Shown here piece by piece: positions 1 through 9,236 of a stretch of 40,111 nt of DNA. This DNA comes from Phycisphaerae bacterium (GTDB lineage Bacteria; Planctomycetota; Phycisphaerae; UBA1845). The stretch is taken from assembly GCA_016929015.1 (NCBI GenBank), contig JAFGJQ010000191.1, forward strand, positions 1-40,111, given 5' to 3'. Within the stretch, counting starts at the first letter, position 1; each line of letters begins with the position of its first letter. The position numbers and the translations under genes are program-made. A model generated the notes under the pieces. It ran no database searches. It worked only from the letters and a program-made list of their open reading frames with translations, and had not been told where the DNA came from.

Positions 1-1
1 C

Positions 2-1696
2 TACACGGACTACTACGGCACCACCTCATCCAGCCTGCACCGGATCAACGACCTGTCGCTCCGCGTCACCTCGCCCGGCGGCACCGTCTACTACGGGAAC
101 AATGGACTGCGCAGCGGGAACTGGTCAACGTCCGGCGGTTCGTCCAACACCATCGACGTGGTGGAGAACGTCTTCATCTCCTCGCCGGCGGCCGGGCAGT
201 GGGTCATCGAGGTCATGGCGGACGAGATCAACCAGGACGGGCATCCGGAGACGCCGGGCGTGCTCGACGCCGACTACGCCCTCGTGATCACCGGAGGCAC
301 CGAAGACTGCAACAACAACGGCGTGGCGGATACCATCGACATCGCCCAGGGCACGAGCGCCGACTGCAATGAGAACACCATTCCCGATGAGTGCGACATC
401 GACAGAGGCCGAAGCCAGGACTGCAACGAGAATGACGTGCCCGACGAATGCGACATCGCCGACGGCACCAGCACCGACTGCAACGGAAACGACGTTCCCG
501 ACGATTGCGACATCGACCAGGGACTCGCCTCAGACTGCGACGAGAACCTTGTTCCCGATGAGTGCCAGCCGGACTGCAACGGGAACGGCAACGCCGACGT
601 GTGCGAGATTCTGGGCGGCTCCCTGACGGACGCGAACGGCAACAACGTGCCCGACGTGTGCGAGGTGGCGCCGAAGTTTGAGGCGGGATTCACCACCGCC
701 AATCACGTCGTCAAGACGGTGAGCCTGAAGAACACGTACACAAACCCGGTCGTGGTCTGCATGGGCCAGTACTTCTTCAACGGCAAGCGCATGATCCCGC
801 GGGTCAGCAACGTGACCGCCGACAGCTTCGACCTGCGACTGGTCGATCCGACGAACGCATCCCAGACCTACTCCATCCAGGAGGTCGTCGGCTACTGGGT
901 CATGGAACAGGGCGTCACGGAACTCAGCGGCGTGAAGATGGAGGCCTGGAAATACACCTCCACCGTCACCGACGGAAACGGCAACTGGACCGGCGAGCCG
1001 CGCCGCTACTGGCGACAATACGACGACCCGGTCGTGCTGGGCCAGGTGATGAGCAGCAACGACGCCTGGTCCGTCTTCTGGACACAAGGGTCGGACACGG
1101 AGGACGTGCCGTCCCCCTATACCCTGCGCACGGGCAAGCACACCGGGGCCACCGGCCTGAACCGCCTGGATGAGACTGTGGGCGTCATCGTGTTCGAAAG
1201 AACAACCGGTGCGAGCCTGGCGGGCGTCCCGTTCGAGGCATGGGTCGGACCGGCCACCGTGCAGGGCCTGCTGCACGGCACCCCGGCGTATACGGCCTAC
1301 ACTCTCCAGACGCCGATGACCGCCCCTCAGTTCGTGGCCCTCGCCTCTCTCGCCGGCGTGCAGGCAAGCACGGGTGCCTGGGTGCAGCGACACGGCCAGG
1401 CCGGTTCCGGCGGATCGACGTACCTGCTGCTGTCCCTGGATGACGACCTTGACCGGACGCACACCACCGGCGAGCAGGCGGCGTACGCTTTGCTCCAGAG
1501 CAGCCTGGTCTGGCCGCGGGTGCCGGACTTCGACGCAGACGGTGACGTCGATCTGAAAGACTTCGCGGGCTTCCAGGACTGCTACGGCCAGCCGGCCACC
1601 GGCACGTGCCTGAAGGCGGAACTGACCGCAGACGGCGTCATCGACGAAGCGGACGTGCCGCTGTTCCTGAACCAGGTGGAGGGCCCGGGGCTGTAG
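2..1696 (+). CDS. Secreted subtilisin-type (S8) protease or surface protein, C-terminal part (5' end outside window)
   Basis: The frame is open from the left edge, so the gene starts outside the window. The first ~95 residues resemble the beta-jelly-roll domain that follows the catalytic domain of KP-43-like subtilases (motifs NDLSLRVTSPGGT, YYGNN, VENVFISSPAAGQW, DYALVITGG). Seven DCN-x-N-x-x-PDxC repeats follow, probably calcium binding as in thrombospondin type 3-like repeats. Next comes a ~280-residue beta-rich region of unknown function (NPVVV, VMEQGV, GVKMEAWKYTSTVTD). The last ~55 residues hold two EF-hand-like loops (DFDADGDVDLKDF and ELTADGVIDEADV) separated by a short Cys-containing linker, which is a type I dockerin-like module. 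The catalytic domain is not visible, so the protease call rests on the jelly-roll type alone. An exported or surface-attached protein is the safer reading. Confidence 0.8.
   Translation, partial: YTDYYGTTSSSLHRINDLSLRVTSPGGTVYYGNNGLRSGNWSTSGGSSNTIDVVENVFISSPAAGQWVIEVMADEINQDGHPETPGVLDADYALVITGGTEDCNNNGVADTIDIAQGTSADCNENTIPDECDIDRGRSQDCNENDVPDECDIADGTSTDCNGNDVPDDCDIDQGLASDCDENLVPDECQPDCNGNGNADVCEILGGSLTDANGNNVPDVCEVAPKFEAGFTTANHVVKTVSLKNTYTNPVVVCMGQYFFNGKRMIPRVSNVTADSFDLRLVDPTNASQTYSIQEVVGYWVMEQGVTELSGVKMEAWKYTSTVTDGNGNWTGEPRRYWRQYDDPVVLGQVMSSNDAWSVFWTQGSDTEDVPSPYTLRTGKHTGATGLNRLDETVGVIVFERTTGASLAGVPFEAWVGPATVQGLLHGTPAYTAYTLQTPMTAPQFVALASLAGVQASTGAWVQRHGQAGSGGSTYLLLSLDDDLDRTHTTGEQAAYALLQSSLVWPRVPDFDADGDVDLKDFAGFQDCYGQPATGTCLKAELTADGVIDEADVPLFLNQVEGPGL
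305..667 (+). repeat. Seven in-frame DCN-x-N-x-x-PD-x-C repeats
   Basis: Copies begin at 305, 362, 419, 476, 533, 572 and 629. The period is exactly 57 bp (19 codons) except for one 39-bp step between copies five and six. Each copy encodes Asp-Cys-Asn/Asp-x-Asn followed by a hydrophobic residue, Pro/Ala-Asp and usually Glu-Cys-Asp-Ile. The last copy has Ala in place of the first Cys. The spaced Asp/Asn pattern suggests calcium binding, with cysteines paired within each unit. Confidence 0.9.
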
Positions 1697-1766
1697 CGGT
1701 TTTCAGCCATGCTCTGAAAGCTGACGACGCAATCGCAACCCGTGCGTCTGGGAACGACTCCCTTGC

Positions 1767-4544
1767 TCACGGCGCATCCTGCGATGCCGCCGTCACCAGC
1801 AGCGTGACGATCTTCTTCGGCAACACCGTCAGCGGCAAGCGGCGGCCGTCCGGGTTCAACTCCTGCTCCGGCTCCTCCGCCAACGACGCGGTGCGGACGG
1901 CCGCCGCAGGAAAGCCGAAGTGCAGGACGCCCTGGCGAGGCCGGGTGTCCGCGTTGAACAGCCGAACCAGAATATCGCTCGACCGTTCCGCCCTTTTGAT
2001 GGCCGTCATCACCAGACCGTCGCCTTCCAGCCGAATGAGACTTCGTTCTTCCGGAAGTGGTCCGCCGGTCGCGGCCACCTGGACGACGCGCGGCGGGTTG
2101 GTGAATCGCTGCGCCCAGTTCAGGACATCCGCGGCAATCGCGTCCCCCGCGTGGGGAAGAATAGCGTAACAAAACTCCTTTGGGCCGGGACACTGCACGC
2201 CCGTGTCCGGCAGCACCTGCATTTTCTCTTCGGAAACCTGCAACCGAATGGGGAACGACCGGACCAGCGACAGGGCGATCGCGCGCCGATCGTCGTCGAA
2301 CACCTCGTACTCGAAAAGCCCCTCGGTCAGTACGGCCAGGCCGGCCTGCCCGTCGCTCAGATCCACCACGCTGTGCATGGGCGCGGTGCCGCGGAACGGC
2401 TCGATCCAGCCCCGGTCATCCGGATGCGGGATGGGTCGCTCCACGAGGTCGAAATGCGTGTCCGCGCGGACCACGTCGGTTTTGAGGTGAGTCGGGAAGA
2501 CGGCGCGGAGCCAATGATCCCGCACGCCGTTGTCGAACGCCACCCGGATGAACAGCCGCGGATCGCCCCGACGTAGCGTGTAATCGGTTTCGATCACGAA
2601 CGGAACGCGGGTGTCACTTCGCTTCAGGCCGTCCGGGCAGTCGAGCGGCAGCGCCAACTCGCTACACACCCGGATCGTGGAGGAGACCGGCCCGTTTTCC
2701 GTCAACGTAATCCGGGCCTTGCCGCCGGCCGTTGTGAACGTCTCGTCATGCCGGGGCGGCTCGTGCCCCCAGGCATTGCCGGCCTCGCCCTGGTCGTGGT
2801 AGGCGTTCAGCCCGCGATACCACCGGCCGGTGACCTTGTGCAGCATGTCCACCGCCCCGTCCGGCCGGACTTCGACGCGCAGATGCTCGTTCTCAAGCGA
2901 TTGGCCGTCCGCGTCGGCCAGATGGGATGGGGCAACCAGCGGCGATTCGGCAGGACGAATCGCGTAGGCCCGGTATCCCAATGCGGGCAGGTCGCAGAAT
3001 GCCACCTTCAGCCGAAAACGGCGAACGTCGGCATACGTCGGGACATCCCACTTGCTGTCCACGAAGAGCGAATCGTCTGCGGCCTCGATCACCTGGGCCG
3101 GGCAGGCTTGGCCGTGTCCGTCCACGATCTGCACCGCGGCCGGTGCATCCGCCGCCGGGCACGCGACCTCCACCTCCAGCACTTCGTCTCGCGGCAACGC
3201 CAGCGGGTTGAACACGATCACCCGGATGTCGCCCGGTTTGCCGCCGCCCAGGTTTGCGGCCACGTGCGCCATGGCGTCCGTGGTGCAGGTGTCGGCCAGA
3301 TCCAGGCACTGGCGGTACCGGTATTCCATGTCCAGGCAGACGGAGTCCGGCGCGCAGCCGGCGTTTGCATCATGCGTGTGATTGGCCAGTAAAAACCGCC
3401 ACGCGCGGTCCAGGGCGACGGCCGGATACTCACCGCCGAGCACGCGCGACAGCACCGACAGCGGCTCCGCCTCGCCGACCAGGGCATTCTCGGCACGCGT
3501 GTTGAGCACTTTGAGGTAGGTTCGAGCCGAGATCGTGCACGGCAGCAGGTACGTCCAGAAGCCCTCCTTCAGGTTCATCCGGCGTTCGCCGGTCAGCCGA
3601 ACCGCCTGGGCGGGATCCAGCGATTCCCGCACCCGTGCCATGAAATCCTCGAGGTTCGACACGCGGATGTCATATCGTCCTTGGAATGCCGCGGCGGCTC
3701 GTTCGACAATGTCTGCGTCTTGCGGATGAAGCACGGACACGTCGTGCCCGTCCATGGCCAGGAAAAGCCCCGTAGCGCTGTCCGGGCCCTCAAGTTCGAG
3801 CATCGCCTCCAGCGCCGGCACAAGCTTCTCGAAATCCGCAACCTCGGCGGGCCGAAGGAGTTGGAAATTGGGCGTCGCGCGGGAACGCCCGTCGGCCACC
3901 CGGAACGGCGCTTCGGCCGAGCCCGCCAGCGGATACCGCTTGTCCGTCGGCTCCACGCCGCGTGTGACCGGCCGGAACACCAAGTAGTACCAGTTGTACC
4001 GGGCGAGCCGGGCGAACCGGTGCCCATAGATCTCCGAACCGTCCGGCCCCTGCCAGATCCACTCGGACGGGCACTCGTGCGGGCTGATGCCGCGATAAAT
4101 GAGCGTGCTGTCCACGCCGAAGCCCCGGAAGATCTGCGGCATCTGGCTGGGCTGGCCCCAGTTGTTGGGAGAGTACCCGGCGGTCATGCAGCGGTCGCCG
4201 AGCGACTCGGCCACCTGCCGTGCCCGCAAGAAGTTGCGGACCAGGGCCTCGCCGCCGACGTTCATCGAGTCGGGCAGGGTGTACCACGGCCCGATGAACA
4301 ACCGCCGATCCCGCAGCATCCGCCGCACCTGCTCGCGCCGCTCAGGCCGGGCCTCCAGGTAGTCCTCCACCAGGATCACGTGGGCGTCCAGCGTGAATGA
4401 GGTTACGCGCGGGTCGGCCTCCATCAGGTCGAGCGTGGTGTCCATCATCTCGACCAGGCGGCGGCGAGTGATCTCGAACGTCTCGCGGAACTCGCGGTCC
4501 CAGTGCGTGTTGAAGATAACGTGGATTTCGCAAATGCTGTGCAT
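1767..4544 (-). CDS. Glycoside hydrolase family 38 alpha-mannosidase (downstream copy)
   Basis: A 925-residue GH38-type enzyme, predicted to hydrolyse terminal alpha-mannosyl residues from glycans or mannosylated small molecules. The family's metal site is visible at the N-terminus as NTHWDRE (His14, Asp16). The nucleophile region reads IGPWYTLPD, with Asp92 as predicted nucleophile by comparison with bacterial MngB-type enzymes. Further family blocks are AGYSPNNWGQPSQMPQ, the MDGHD segment and the second His/Asp element NHTHDANAG. The remaining ~500 residues are beta-rich as expected. I see no signal peptide, so it is probably cytoplasmic. It starts 14 nt after the stop of a second GH38 gene, so the two are almost certainly co-transcribed. 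Substrate cannot be told from sequence. Confidence 0.93.
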   Translation of the reverse strand: MHSICEIHVIFNTHWDREFRETFEITRRRLVEMMDTTLDLMEADPRVTSFTLDAHVILVEDYLEARPERREQVRRMLRDRRLFIGPWYTLPDSMNVGGEALVRNFLRARQVAESLGDRCMTAGYSPNNWGQPSQMPQIFRGFGVDSTLIYRGISPHECPSEWIWQGPDGSEIYGHRFARLARYNWYYLVFRPVTRGVEPTDKRYPLAGSAEAPFRVADGRSRATPNFQLLRPAEVADFEKLVPALEAMLELEGPDSATGLFLAMDGHDVSVLHPQDADIVERAAAAFQGRYDIRVSNLEDFMARVRESLDPAQAVRLTGERRMNLKEGFWTYLLPCTISARTYLKVLNTRAENALVGEAEPLSVLSRVLGGEYPAVALDRAWRFLLANHTHDANAGCAPDSVCLDMEYRYRQCLDLADTCTTDAMAHVAANLGGGKPGDIRVIVFNPLALPRDEVLEVEVACPAADAPAAVQIVDGHGQACPAQVIEAADDSLFVDSKWDVPTYADVRRFRLKVAFCDLPALGYRAYAIRPAESPLVAPSHLADADGQSLENEHLRVEVRPDGAVDMLHKVTGRWYRGLNAYHDQGEAGNAWGHEPPRHDETFTTAGGKARITLTENGPVSSTIRVCSELALPLDCPDGLKRSDTRVPFVIETDYTLRRGDPRLFIRVAFDNGVRDHWLRAVFPTHLKTDVVRADTHFDLVERPIPHPDDRGWIEPFRGTAPMHSVVDLSDGQAGLAVLTEGLFEYEVFDDDRRAIALSLVRSFPIRLQVSEEKMQVLPDTGVQCPGPKEFCYAILPHAGDAIAADVLNWAQRFTNPPRVVQVAATGGPLPEERSLIRLEGDGLVMTAIKRAERSSDILVRLFNADTRPRQGVLHFGFPAAAVRTASLAEEPEQELNPDGRRLPLTVLPKKIVTLLVTAASQDAP

Positions 4545-4558
4545 GGTGGCGGTCCGCC

Positions 4559-7369
4559 CTACACGGCCAGTTCCACGGTGGCGATCTTCTTCGGGCCGAT
4601 CCGGAACGAGACGGACGATTCACTGACCGTCACACCGGCGCCATCCAAGGGGTTTTCCTCCAGGGTCAGCAGCCGGGCCCCCTTCACTGCGCAGAACAGC
4701 GTCAACGTGGTGTCCTGGGCGCCGTCCGACGGGTTGAACAGACGAATGATCATCGCATCGCCCTGCTCCGCCTTCTTGATGCAGGAAAGCTCAATCGTGC
4801 CCGGCTTGACAGTCAGGAACGAACGAACGCGCGGTTCCTTGCCTGCGTGCTTGCCGGCCTGAACGATCAACAGCGGCACGTTGACCCGCTCGGCCTCCTC
4901 CACCACCCGGCCCTTCCAATCCGTCACGTGCGGCACGATCGCGTAGGAAATCTCGTGCCGGCCGAGTGCCTGGCTCAGTTCCTGGTCCGGCCGGTGCTCC
5001 CAGCGGTACGACACCGTACACATGTTCACCTCGAACGCACGCACCAGGCTCAGAGCGATGGCCCGGTCCGCGTCCTCCGTGGCCTGGTAGCCCCGCACGC
5101 CGGCATGCACGACGGCCAGCCCGTCCTTACCGTCCGCCACGTGCACGAACCGCAGCGTGGGGTGGCTGGGGGCGATCGTCTGGGAGAACGAGTGCTTCTC
5201 GTCGCGATGGATGCCGCGCGACACCACGTCAAAGGCCGTATCCGACGAGGAGACGCTCGCGTCACATCCCGTCGGGAACAGCACCTGAAGCAGATGGTGC
5301 TTCGCCCGGTTGTCGATCACCGTTCGGACGTCCACCGCCCGCCCCATCCGCGTGAGCGAGACGTACGAGGTGATGGGCAGCTCCACCGTCTCCGCGCTGC
5401 GCCGGGTGAACGAGTAGTCGTCGTTGGCCGTCATGTACGCGGGCACGCGCAGCACCTGCTCGACCTTCAGCGTCGCCCGCAGCGGGCTGTCGTGTACGAC
5501 GCTCACCCGGAGTTGATCACCCGTGCTGAGCACAACCGAGTCTTCCGTCGGCGGCGCGCTGGTCCAGGCATGCCCGGCGTCGCCGCGGTCGCGAAAGCGG
5601 TTCAGCCCGGCGTACGATCGGCCGCTCAGCTTTTCCGTGACGGTCAGCGTGCCGTCGGCGGCGACCGCCACCTTCAGATGCTCATTCTCCATACCGGCCG
5701 GACCGGTGAGCAGCGATCGGCAGTATCCGCGACGCGGGGCCTTCCGCACGATCAGCGTGCGATAGCCCAGGGCCGGCACGTCCGCCGCAACCAGATCGAC
5801 GTCCACGTGCGAGCAGAAGAAGGACGTGGGAGCGTCGTACAGGTCGCGGATGACGCGCTCCCCGTTGGGCCGCCATCGGGTGACGGCAAACTCCACCGGT
5901 TCGCCCGACTGGCCGTCCACAATCTCGAACCCCTCGTAGCCGAACGCGTGGGGCAGGTCGATCGTCGCCTGCACGATCTCCGACCTCGGCCACGGCGAAG
6001 GGTTGAACACGACGAGCGGAATCTCCGCGTCGTCCAGCCCGCCCAGGTCAATGCCCCGGATCAGGTCGCCCAGAGCGAACTGGGTCAGCGCCTCGCTGAT
6101 GCGAATCACCTGGTCCAGCCGGTGCATCAGGTCCTCCTGCAGGGCGTCCACGCCGGCCCCGGCGATGGTGTCATGGGGATGGCACTTGCACAGTTCTTTC
6201 CAGGCCAGGTCCAGCAGTGTCTGCGGGTAGGGCTGCCCTTGCAGCCAGGCCAACGCGGCCAGGGGCTCCGCATAGCGCTGCAGGCGCACTTCCGCAACCG
6301 CGTTTTTGCGTTTCTGGGCCGGGCGGGAGAGAAGAATGTCTCCCAGCATGGTGGTATCCGGCGCCGGTGCGCCCGCGTCACGCCGCTCGCCGTGGACGGT
6401 GGGTAGCTCGACGTGCTCCCGCTCCACCTCCGCCCGGAAGGCCTTCACGAAGTCGGGCAGGTTGGAGTGGAAGATGCGCCAGTTCTCCGGGAGCACGGCC
6501 TGGGCCTGCTGCACAACCTTGTGGTCCAGCAGGGTGGGCATGGACGTGTCCATACCGTTCATGAACGAGATGACGGAGCCCGGGAAGACCTTCGTATTGT
6601 CCTCCAGGAGGGCCACGATCAGGTCCCGCACGCGCTCCACGGACGCGTCCGTCCGCGAGTCCGCCAGAACGGCGTGCTCGCGTGTCCGCTCTTCGTCGCA
6701 CACGTGAATGGGCAACTGCCCGGAGGCGTAATCAAAATCCCGCTCCCGCACGCCGCCGCCCTTGAGCAGCGGCCGCATAACCCCGAAGTAGAAGTTGTAT
6801 CGGTTCGCCCGCGAGCAGAACGCCTCCGTGCCGTCCGCCCCCGTCCAGCGGAAGCAGATGCCCGGCACCTCCCGCTCCGATACGCCGCGATAGAACCAGA
6901 TCATGTCGATGCCGAACCCGGCGTAAATCTGCGGCAACTGCGACGGCTGGCCGAAGCCGAACGGCGTGTACCCCACCTTCATGACGTGGCCGAAATCGCG
7001 CGCGATGCGGTGGCCGATCAGCAGGTTGCGCACGATGGACTCGCCGAACACGCACGAGAAATCCGGGGCCGTGTACCAGGGGCCGATCCAGAGCCGTTTG
7101 CCCCGCACGTATTCACGCAGAACGGGCTCGGCCTCCGGCCGGACGGTGAGGTAATCCTCCAGGGGCAGCGTCTGGGAGTCGAGCAGGAACTGGTATTCCG
7201 GCACCTGCCGCATGATATTCAGAAGGTTGTCCAGAAACCGCACGGTCAGCATTCGCGTGAACTGGAAGTTTTCCGTCCATTCGCGGTCCAGGTGCGAATT
7301 GCAGATGACGTGCAGCTCGAAATCCCGCCGGAGCAGGTGCTCCGGGATGTTTGTGGTCGTATCGGGCAT
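4559..7369 (-). CDS. Glycoside hydrolase family 38 alpha-mannosidase (upstream copy)
   Basis: A 936-residue GH38 protein, first gene of the two-gene mannosidase operon. It has the same ordered blocks as its neighbour: metal site CNSHLDREW (His26, Asp28), IGPWYTAPD with predicted nucleophile Asp103, VGYTPFGFGQPSQLPQ, FMNGMDTSMP, and the metal-binding CHPHDTIAGAG. The protein aligns with its neighbour along its whole length but is clearly diverged, so the pair is an old duplication with possible specialisation. There is no signal peptide, so it is probably cytoplasmic. GH38 enzymes in bacteria act on alpha-mannosides or mannosylglycerate. No transporter or sugar kinase lies beside these genes to narrow the substrate. 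Confidence 0.93.
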   Translation of the reverse strand: MPDTTTNIPEHLLRRDFELHVICNSHLDREWTENFQFTRMLTVRFLDNLLNIMRQVPEYQFLLDSQTLPLEDYLTVRPEAEPVLREYVRGKRLWIGPWYTAPDFSCVFGESIVRNLLIGHRIARDFGHVMKVGYTPFGFGQPSQLPQIYAGFGIDMIWFYRGVSEREVPGICFRWTGADGTEAFCSRANRYNFYFGVMRPLLKGGGVRERDFDYASGQLPIHVCDEERTREHAVLADSRTDASVERVRDLIVALLEDNTKVFPGSVISFMNGMDTSMPTLLDHKVVQQAQAVLPENWRIFHSNLPDFVKAFRAEVEREHVELPTVHGERRDAGAPAPDTTMLGDILLSRPAQKRKNAVAEVRLQRYAEPLAALAWLQGQPYPQTLLDLAWKELCKCHPHDTIAGAGVDALQEDLMHRLDQVIRISEALTQFALGDLIRGIDLGGLDDAEIPLVVFNPSPWPRSEIVQATIDLPHAFGYEGFEIVDGQSGEPVEFAVTRWRPNGERVIRDLYDAPTSFFCSHVDVDLVAADVPALGYRTLIVRKAPRRGYCRSLLTGPAGMENEHLKVAVAADGTLTVTEKLSGRSYAGLNRFRDRGDAGHAWTSAPPTEDSVVLSTGDQLRVSVVHDSPLRATLKVEQVLRVPAYMTANDDYSFTRRSAETVELPITSYVSLTRMGRAVDVRTVIDNRAKHHLLQVLFPTGCDASVSSSDTAFDVVSRGIHRDEKHSFSQTIAPSHPTLRFVHVADGKDGLAVVHAGVRGYQATEDADRAIALSLVRAFEVNMCTVSYRWEHRPDQELSQALGRHEISYAIVPHVTDWKGRVVEEAERVNVPLLIVQAGKHAGKEPRVRSFLTVKPGTIELSCIKKAEQGDAMIIRLFNPSDGAQDTTLTLFCAVKGARLLTLEENPLDGAGVTVSESSVSFRIGPKKIATVELAV

Positions 7370-7429
7370 CGGTGGAACTCGGAATCAGAACCTGCGGTAC
7401 CTTTTGCCTGCGCCTGACGTCGGCCGGCC

Positions 7430-7458
7430 AGCATATCGGCCGCGACGGCCGCTCACAA
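7430..7458 (-). promoter_or_regulatory. Candidate promoter of the GH38 operon with palindrome in the spacer
   Basis: On the minus strand TTGTGA is separated by 17 bp from TATGCT, about 60 bp upstream of the first mannosidase start. The spacer contains a perfect palindrome, CGGCCG-CGA-CGGCCG (7437-7451), where a repressor could compete with RNA polymerase. Because the base composition is GC-rich, chance palindromes of G and C are not rare. Confidence 0.4.
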
Positions 7459-7511
7459 GCGAGACAAGTATGCGTGTGTGTCGATACCCGCCGGCACGAC
7501 GGTCCCCCGCC

Positions 7512-8168
7512 TCAGTGGGCCAGGTACTTGATGATAACGAACCCGCCAACGAGCAGCACCATGAACACGACGCACAGCAGGTTGAAGTACCGGTCGATGA
7601 AGTTGCGCACGGGCGGCCCGAAGATGTAGAGCAGAAGCGCCACGATGAAAAAACGCATCCCCCGCCCCACGGCCGACACCAGGGCAAACCCCACCAGGTT
7701 CATGTGGGCCGCACCCGACGCAATCGTGAAAACCTTGTAGGGAATGGGCGTGAATGCGGCCGTGAACACAATCCAGAGACCGTACTGATCGTAGAGCTTC
7801 TGCACGTGCCCGTACTGCTCCTGGGCGTGATAGAAGCGGATGATCGGCAGGCCGACGGCGTCCATCAGGCCCCACCCGATGAAATACCCCACCACGCCCC
7901 CCAGCACGCTGCCGATGGTGCAAATGGCAGCCAGCCACCACCACCGACGCCGGGCACCCAACACCATCGCAATCAGTAGAACGTCCGGCGGAACGGGGAA
8001 GAAGCTCGACTCGGCAAAGGCCAGAATGAACAGGGCCACCGCCGCATGCGGCGTCTCCGACCAATGCAGCACCCAGTCGTACATGCGCCGGTGCAGCCCG
8101 CGTCGTGGCGGCTTCGCCTGCTGGGACTCCGCCGCAGCCGGTGTTCCTTTGCCCGTCGGATCGTTCAA
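7512..8168 (-). CDS. VTT-domain (DedA/YqaA-like) inner-membrane protein
   Basis: A 218-residue membrane protein of the VTT (formerly SNARE-associated/DedA) superfamily, closest in pattern to the YqaA branch. Recognisable blocks are FAESSFFPVPPDVLLI, GSVLGGVVGYFIGW and the re-entrant segment AAFTPIPYKVFTIASGA, followed by two C-terminal membrane helices. I chose a TTG start because GGAAGGAG lies 8 nt upstream and the start falls 32 nt after the stop of the phosphate transporter; an ATG 28 codons downstream is the alternative. VTT proteins are linked to lipid scrambling and undecaprenyl-phosphate recycling. Position at the end of a phosphate-uptake operon fits a role in phosphate-linked membrane homeostasis, but that is inference. 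Confidence 0.85.
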   Translation of the reverse strand: MNDPTGKGTPAAAESQQAKPPRRGLHRRMYDWVLHWSETPHAAVALFILAFAESSFFPVPPDVLLIAMVLGARRRWWWLAAICTIGSVLGGVVGYFIGWGLMDAVGLPIIRFYHAQEQYGHVQKLYDQYGLWIVFTAAFTPIPYKVFTIASGAAHMNLVGFALVSAVGRGMRFFIVALLLYIFGPPVRNFIDRYFNLLCVVFMVLLVGGFVIIKYLAH

Positions 8169-8200
8169 AAACGAGTCTCCTTCCCGCGAAACGCCCGGCC

Positions 8201-9226
8201 CTAGCCACCCACCAGGCCCGCCACCCAGGCAACGAGCATGTACACCACGGCCGCCATCGCCGCCGCGCAGGGCAGCGTCAGGACCCAAGCCGTCATGATC
8301 TCCATGCCCACGCTCCAGCGCACCGTGCCCAGGCGGCGTGTCATTCCTACACCGAAGATCGCCCCGGTGATGGTGTGCGTCGTGCTGACCGGAATGCCCA
8401 GGACCGACATGGCCAGGATGGTCGCCCCGCCACCGGTCTCCGCGGCAAACCCGTCAAAGGGCGTAAGCCGCGTCACCCGATGCCCCAGGGTTCGGATGAC
8501 TCTCCAGCCGCCCAGATACGTCCCCAGCGCGATGGCTGCGTTGCATGAGACGATGATCCACCACGCGAGTTGATCCGTGGTGCCCGCCCGCGTGGCATAG
8601 CGTTCCAGCGCGGGCACGCTCAGCAACAAGGCCCAGATGATGCCCATCGTCTTCTGGGCGTCGTTCAACCCGTGACTGAGACTGTAAACGGCGGCCGACG
8701 ACAACTGCAGCCCGCGAAACACGCCGTCAACCTGACGTGGCGAGCGATTCCTGCAGATCCACATCGTGACGACCATGATGGCCGTCGCGCAGACGAGGCC
8801 GATCACCGGTGACAGCACAATGAACACCGCCACCCAGCCGAGGGTGCTCCAGGTCAGGGCGCCGACGCCTCCCTTCACCAGGGCCGACCCGGCCAGCGCC
8901 CCGATCAGGGCGTGCGACACGCTGATCGGCAGCCCTTTGAATGTGCAGAACGAAGTCCACGCGATGGCGGCCACAAGCGTGGCGGCGATCAGGTTCGGAT
9001 CAACGACCTGGGGATCCAACAGCCCTTTGCCGATGGTTTTCGCGACGTGCGTGCCGAATACGAAGGCGGCGGTGAAATTGAAGAACGCCGCCCACAGCAC
9101 GGCCAGGCGCGGGGAGAGCACGCGTGTGGCCACCACCGTGGCGATCGAGTTCGCGGCATCGTTCATGCCGTTCGTCAGATCGAAGAGTAGAGCAGCGATG
9201 ACCAGAATCACCACGTATGTCGTCAT
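8201..9226 (-). CDS. pit: PiT-family low-affinity inorganic phosphate transporter
   Basis: A 341-residue integral membrane protein with about ten hydrophobic segments. The two PiT signature repeats are visible: FDLTNGMNDAANSIATVVATR near the N-terminus and a related GLNDAQKTMG element in the second half. Each is paired with a GLPISVSHALIGA or GIPVSTTHTITGAI loop. It imports phosphate (as metal-phosphate) by proton or sodium symport. The gene follows the DUF47 gene by 10 nt and has GGAAG just before its ATG. DUF47-PiT is a recurrent operon pair across bacteria, which supports both calls. No defect is visible. Confidence 0.95.
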   Translation of the reverse strand: MTTYVVILVIAALLFDLTNGMNDAANSIATVVATRVLSPRLAVLWAAFFNFTAAFVFGTHVAKTIGKGLLDPQVVDPNLIAATLVAAIAWTSFCTFKGLPISVSHALIGALAGSALVKGGVGALTWSTLGWVAVFIVLSPVIGLVCATAIMVVTMWICRNRSPRQVDGVFRGLQLSSAAVYSLSHGLNDAQKTMGIIWALLLSVPALERYATRAGTTDQLAWWIIVSCNAAIALGTYLGGWRVIRTLGHRVTRLTPFDGFAAETGGGATILAMSVLGIPVSTTHTITGAIFGVGMTRRLGTVRWSVGMEIMTAWVLTLPCAAAMAAVVYMLVAWVAGLVGG

Positions 9227-9236
9227 GCCACTTCCA

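Noticed and set aside
305-667. A regular 57-bp repeat that could suggest a CRISPR or minisatellite
   Set aside because: The repeats are in frame, vary at third positions and encode a conserved Cys/Asp/Asn motif, so they are protein repeats.
1701-1719. A TTTCAG/CTGAAA hairpin between the surface-protein gene and the GH38 gene
   Set aside because: Only a six-bp AT-rich stem with no clear T-tract on either strand, too weak to call as a terminator.
4847-6406. A 519-codon open frame on the plus strand
   Set aside because: Complement of a GH38 gene with clear catalytic motifs; composition typical of a shadow frame.
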